From Antarcticimicrobium luteum (GTDB lineage Bacteria > Pseudomonadota > Alphaproteobacteria > Rhodobacterales > Rhodobacteraceae), in NCBI RefSeq assembly GCF_004358185.1, contig NZ_SMUV01000063.1:80612-144611 (forward strand): a stretch of 64,000 bases of DNA, given 5' to 3'. The notes under the pieces were generated by a model. It was not told the origin of the DNA and ran no database searches. It was given only the letters and a program-made list of their open reading frames with translations. The number at the start of each line of letters is the position of its first letter. The stretch's first letter is position 1. The position numbers and the translations under genes are program-made. This document shows, one piece after another, positions 62,232 to 64,000 of this stretch.

Positions 62232-62774
62232 ATGTCCGAGCAGACCCGGTGGATGCTCGCGGTGCGCGATCACCGCGATCGCGCCGCCTTTGCCGCGCTG
62301 TTCGATTTTTTCGCGCCGCGGCTCAAGCGTTTCGTCATGCGCGGCGGAATGGGATCGGGCCAGGCCGAGGAGATCGTGCAGGAGGTCATGCTGACCGTCT
62401 GGCGCAAGGCGGCGATGTTCGATCCCGAACGCGCCCAGGTCTCGAGCTGGATCTACCGCATCGCGCGCAACCGGCAGATCGACAAGCTGCGGCGCGAGAA
62501 CCGGCCGCTGCCCGAGGTCTTGGCGCATGATCCTGGGACCGAGCCCGACGCCGGTCAGGTCGTCGCGCTGGAGCAGGAGACGGTGCAGCTGAAACAGGCG
62601 CTGGGCAAACTCAAACCGGAACAGCGCGAGATGATCGAAAAGGCCTATCTGGGCGAGCTGACCCATCAGCAGATCAATGAACAGACCGGCCTGCCGCTCG
62701 GCACCATCAAGTCCCGGATCCGCCTGGGGCTGGAGCGGCTGCGCCACGAACTGAAGGCGATGCGAGACGAATGA
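62232..62774 (+). CDS. rpoE: ECF sigma factor RpoE (singlet-oxygen response)
   Basis: A 180-aa ECF sigma factor like RpoE of Rhodobacter sphaeroides: region 2 RDHRDRAAFAALFDFFAPRLKRFVMRGG and VSSWIYRIARNRQIDKLRREN; region 4 LGKLKPEQREMIEKAYLGELTHQQINEQTGLPLGTIKSRIRLGLERL. It activates genes against singlet oxygen when ChrR lets go. I chose the ATG at 62232 (MSEQTRWMLAV), since the in-frame ATG at 62127 lies at the predicted transcript start; a GTG at 62214 is an alternative. It overlaps chrR by 4 bp (ATGA). Confidence 0.92.
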   Translation: MSEQTRWMLAVRDHRDRAAFAALFDFFAPRLKRFVMRGGMGSGQAEEIVQEVMLTVWRKAAMFDPERAQVSSWIYRIARNRQIDKLRRENRPLPEVLAHDPGTEPDAGQVVALEQETVQLKQALGKLKPEQREMIEKAYLGELTHQQINEQTGLPLGTIKSRIRLGLERLRHELKAMRDE

Positions 62775-63406
62775 GCACGATCACCCATCATATCCCCGAG
62801 CCGATCCTGGCGGCCTATGCGGCCGGCGCGCTCGACCATCCCTTTGCGCTGGTGGTGGCGACGCATCTGTCGCTCTGCGACGCCTGCCGCGCCGACGCCG
62901 AAGCGCATGAGGCGGTCGGCGGCGCCCTGCTGGAAGAGACCGCGCCCGAATCCCTGTCGGCGGCCTGCAAGGCGCAGCTGATGGAGCGGCTGGACGCCCC
63001 CCATGCGCCCGAGCCGGTCTATCGCCGCTCCGGCGTCTATCCCGGCCCGGTGATGGAGGCGCTGAAGGGCCGCCCGCCGCGCTGGAAACGGCTGGGCGGC
63101 GGCGTCCGCCAGACCATCCTGAGCGCCGGGCAAGGCGGCAGCGCGCGTCTGCTCTACATCCCCGCCGGCCAGGCGGTGCCCGATCACGGCCACAACGGTC
63201 TGGAACTGACGCTGGTGCTGCAGGGCAGCTTTTGCGACGAAACCGGCCGCTTCGGCGTCGGCGACGTCGAGATCGCGGACGACACTTTGGAACATACGCC
63301 GGTGGCCGGGGCGGGGGCCGATTGCATCTGTCTGGCCGCCACCGACGCGCCGCTGCGGTTCAGCAGTCTGATCCCGCGCCTGCTGCAACCGATCTTCCGG
63401 ATCTGA
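62771..63406 (+). CDS. chrR: Anti-sigma factor ChrR
   Basis: A 211-aa zinc anti-sigma factor. The N-terminal ASD has the zinc ligands H7 (or H6), H32, C36 and C39 (THLSLCDAC). The C-terminal cupin has a second metal site in DHGHNGLE (His, His, Glu) and the His in LEHTP. In R. sphaeroides the cupin is needed to respond to singlet oxygen. Both key sites are intact here. Its ATG overlaps the rpoE stop by 4 bp. Confidence 0.94.
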   Translation: MSTITHHIPEPILAAYAAGALDHPFALVVATHLSLCDACRADAEAHEAVGGALLEETAPESLSAACKAQLMERLDAPHAPEPVYRRSGVYPGPVMEALKGRPPRWKRLGGGVRQTILSAGQGGSARLLYIPAGQAVPDHGHNGLELTLVLQGSFCDETGRFGVGDVEIADDTLEHTPVAGAGADCICLAATDAPLRFSSLIPRLLQPIFRI

Positions 63407-63421
63407 GCCGGGCAGGGGCAG

Positions 63422-64000
63422 TCAGCCCCCCAGCGTCCGCGCGATCAGCGCCGCAACCTGCGGGTGCTGACCCAGCGGCGGCAGCAGCGGGCCGGTGAAC
63501 CCGGCCGCCTGCAGCGCCTGCGGCACGTCCTCGCGGTAATGGCCGCCCTCGGCGGCGAAAAACGGCAGGCAGAGGCTGCGCGCCGGTAGTCCCCGCGCGG
63601 CATCGGCCAGAAAGGGGATCTCCTCGACAAAACCGTAGAGCGGCCCGCGCCCGGGCCAGAGCGCGACCAGCGCCGCGCCGAAATCCCGTGCCGCCGCCGC
63701 CGCGCGCGGCCCGCGCGCCGAGCCATGGGCGGCGATCAGGAGCGCGACCTCCGCCGCCTTCCAGCCCCGCGTCGCGCAGGCCTCTTCCAGGTGCTGCGCC
63801 GCCAGCGCGGGCAGACGCGGGTCGCGCCCCAGCGGCGCCAGCACCCGCGCCGGGTGCCCGCCCAGCCGGGCGGGCAAGGTTTTGCGCACGAATATCCCGT
63901 CGGCCATGAAGAAAGGGTAGATCGCCCCGCCGGGCGCCAGCCGGGCCAGCGCCGCCGCCAGCGCGCCCGGCGCGGCCAGCGTCGCCGCGCCCAGCGCGCC
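63422..64000 (-). CDS. Sirohydrochlorin/cobalt chelatase CbiX-type protein, partial (5' end cut)
   Basis: At least 192 aa, running off the right edge. On the minus strand the frame continues upstream of the ATG at 63907 as ...LAPGGAIYPFF joined to MADGIFVRK, with no stop, so that ATG is internal. The pattern of two CbiX half-domains (ALLIAAHGSARG, then SLCLPFFAAEGGHYREDVPQAL with the metal-binding His) fits a class II chelatase that inserts cobalt, iron or nickel into a tetrapyrrole. The first half lies beyond the window. Confidence 0.85.
   Translation of the reverse strand, partial: GALGAATLAAPGALAAALARLAPGGAIYPFFMADGIFVRKTLPARLGGHPARVLAPLGRDPRLPALAAQHLEEACATRGWKAAEVALLIAAHGSARGPRAAAAARDFGAALVALWPGRGPLYGFVEEIPFLADAARGLPARSLCLPFFAAEGGHYREDVPQALQAAGFTGPLLPPLGQHPQVAALIARTLGG

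Noticed and set aside
63422..63907. Complete 161-residue protein starting at 63907
   Set aside because: The frame continues without a stop to the window edge, and the residues upstream (AIYPFF) match the inner part of a CbiX domain, so the ATG is internal.
1..64000. tRNA, rRNA, CRISPR array, prophage or insertion sequence
   Set aside because: Looked for conserved tRNA arms, repeat-spacer patterns, transposase and integrase motifs; none was convincing. Absence is by eye, not by a search program.

Overview
This is chromosomal DNA of high G+C content (about two thirds by eye), densely packed with genes. The content points to an alphaproteobacterium of the Rhodobacteraceae (Roseobacter/Rhodobacter group). 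The markers are a RpoE-ChrR singlet-oxygen regulon with a flavin amine-oxidase neighbour, a direct-repeat LexA box of the GTTC-N7-GTTC type, a DmdC-like acyl-CoA dehydrogenase operon, a eut-like gene island, and carnitine catabolism with a dehydrogenase-thioesterase fusion. No rRNA, tRNA, CRISPR array, insertion sequence or prophage was seen. The identifications rest on reading the translated sequences, not on database searches.

Layout. 1-8560 (+): a catabolic island with an ABC transporter (ATPase, permease), an FAD oxidoreductase, EutB-like dehydratase, EutC-like reductase, Lrp/AsnC regulator, semialdehyde dehydrogenase and class III aminotransferase. It looks like the hydroxyectoine-degradation gene order without eutA, eutD or eutE. 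8561-14142: a small lipoprotein, metG with a clear terminator, an MFS transporter, an imuA-like SOS gene with its own LexA box, and a tas-like aldo-keto reductase. 14195-20834: an L-carnitine degradation operon with a GlxA-type regulator, followed by an XRE regulator, a DUF2061 protein, a fatty-acid desaturase and a DMT exporter. 21161-26101: Nudix hydrolase, DUF983, an EF-hand protein, ECF sigma, probable anti-sigma and CpxP-like protein in one operon, then a PleD-like diguanylate cyclase with degenerate receivers.

26279-34868: a fatty-acid beta-oxidation operon (MerR regulator, acyl-CoA dehydrogenase, small protein, GST, thiolase, FadJ), with two palindromes ahead of the regulator. A second MerR gene follows, facing two hotdog thioesterases and a MATE exporter. 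36328-42866: ArsC, PyrD, DUF952, a periplasmic 5'-nucleotidase, a TPR sulfotransferase, an SRAP protein and a MarR regulator. 43010-46324: SelU and a fused oxidoreductase-SelD, together the selenouridine tRNA pathway. 46348-52255: a complete Mrp Na+/H+ antiporter with fused MrpA-MrpB. 52416-57607: an aminotransferase, then a molybdenum hydroxylase (FAD, FeS and Mo subunits) with a MoaD-like fourth gene. 57719-64000: MFS plus MerR regulator, then the divergent UfaD-like/DUF1365/DUF3833 operon and rpoE-chrR, both with TGATCC-N18-TA promoter elements, and finally a CbiX-type chelatase running off the window.

The two most useful leads are the eut-like island with an unknown substrate (1-8560) and the molybdenum hydroxylase with its MoaD-like partner (53778-57607). 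The orphan LexA-controlled imuA and the paired RpoE-type promoters are the best regulatory signals.
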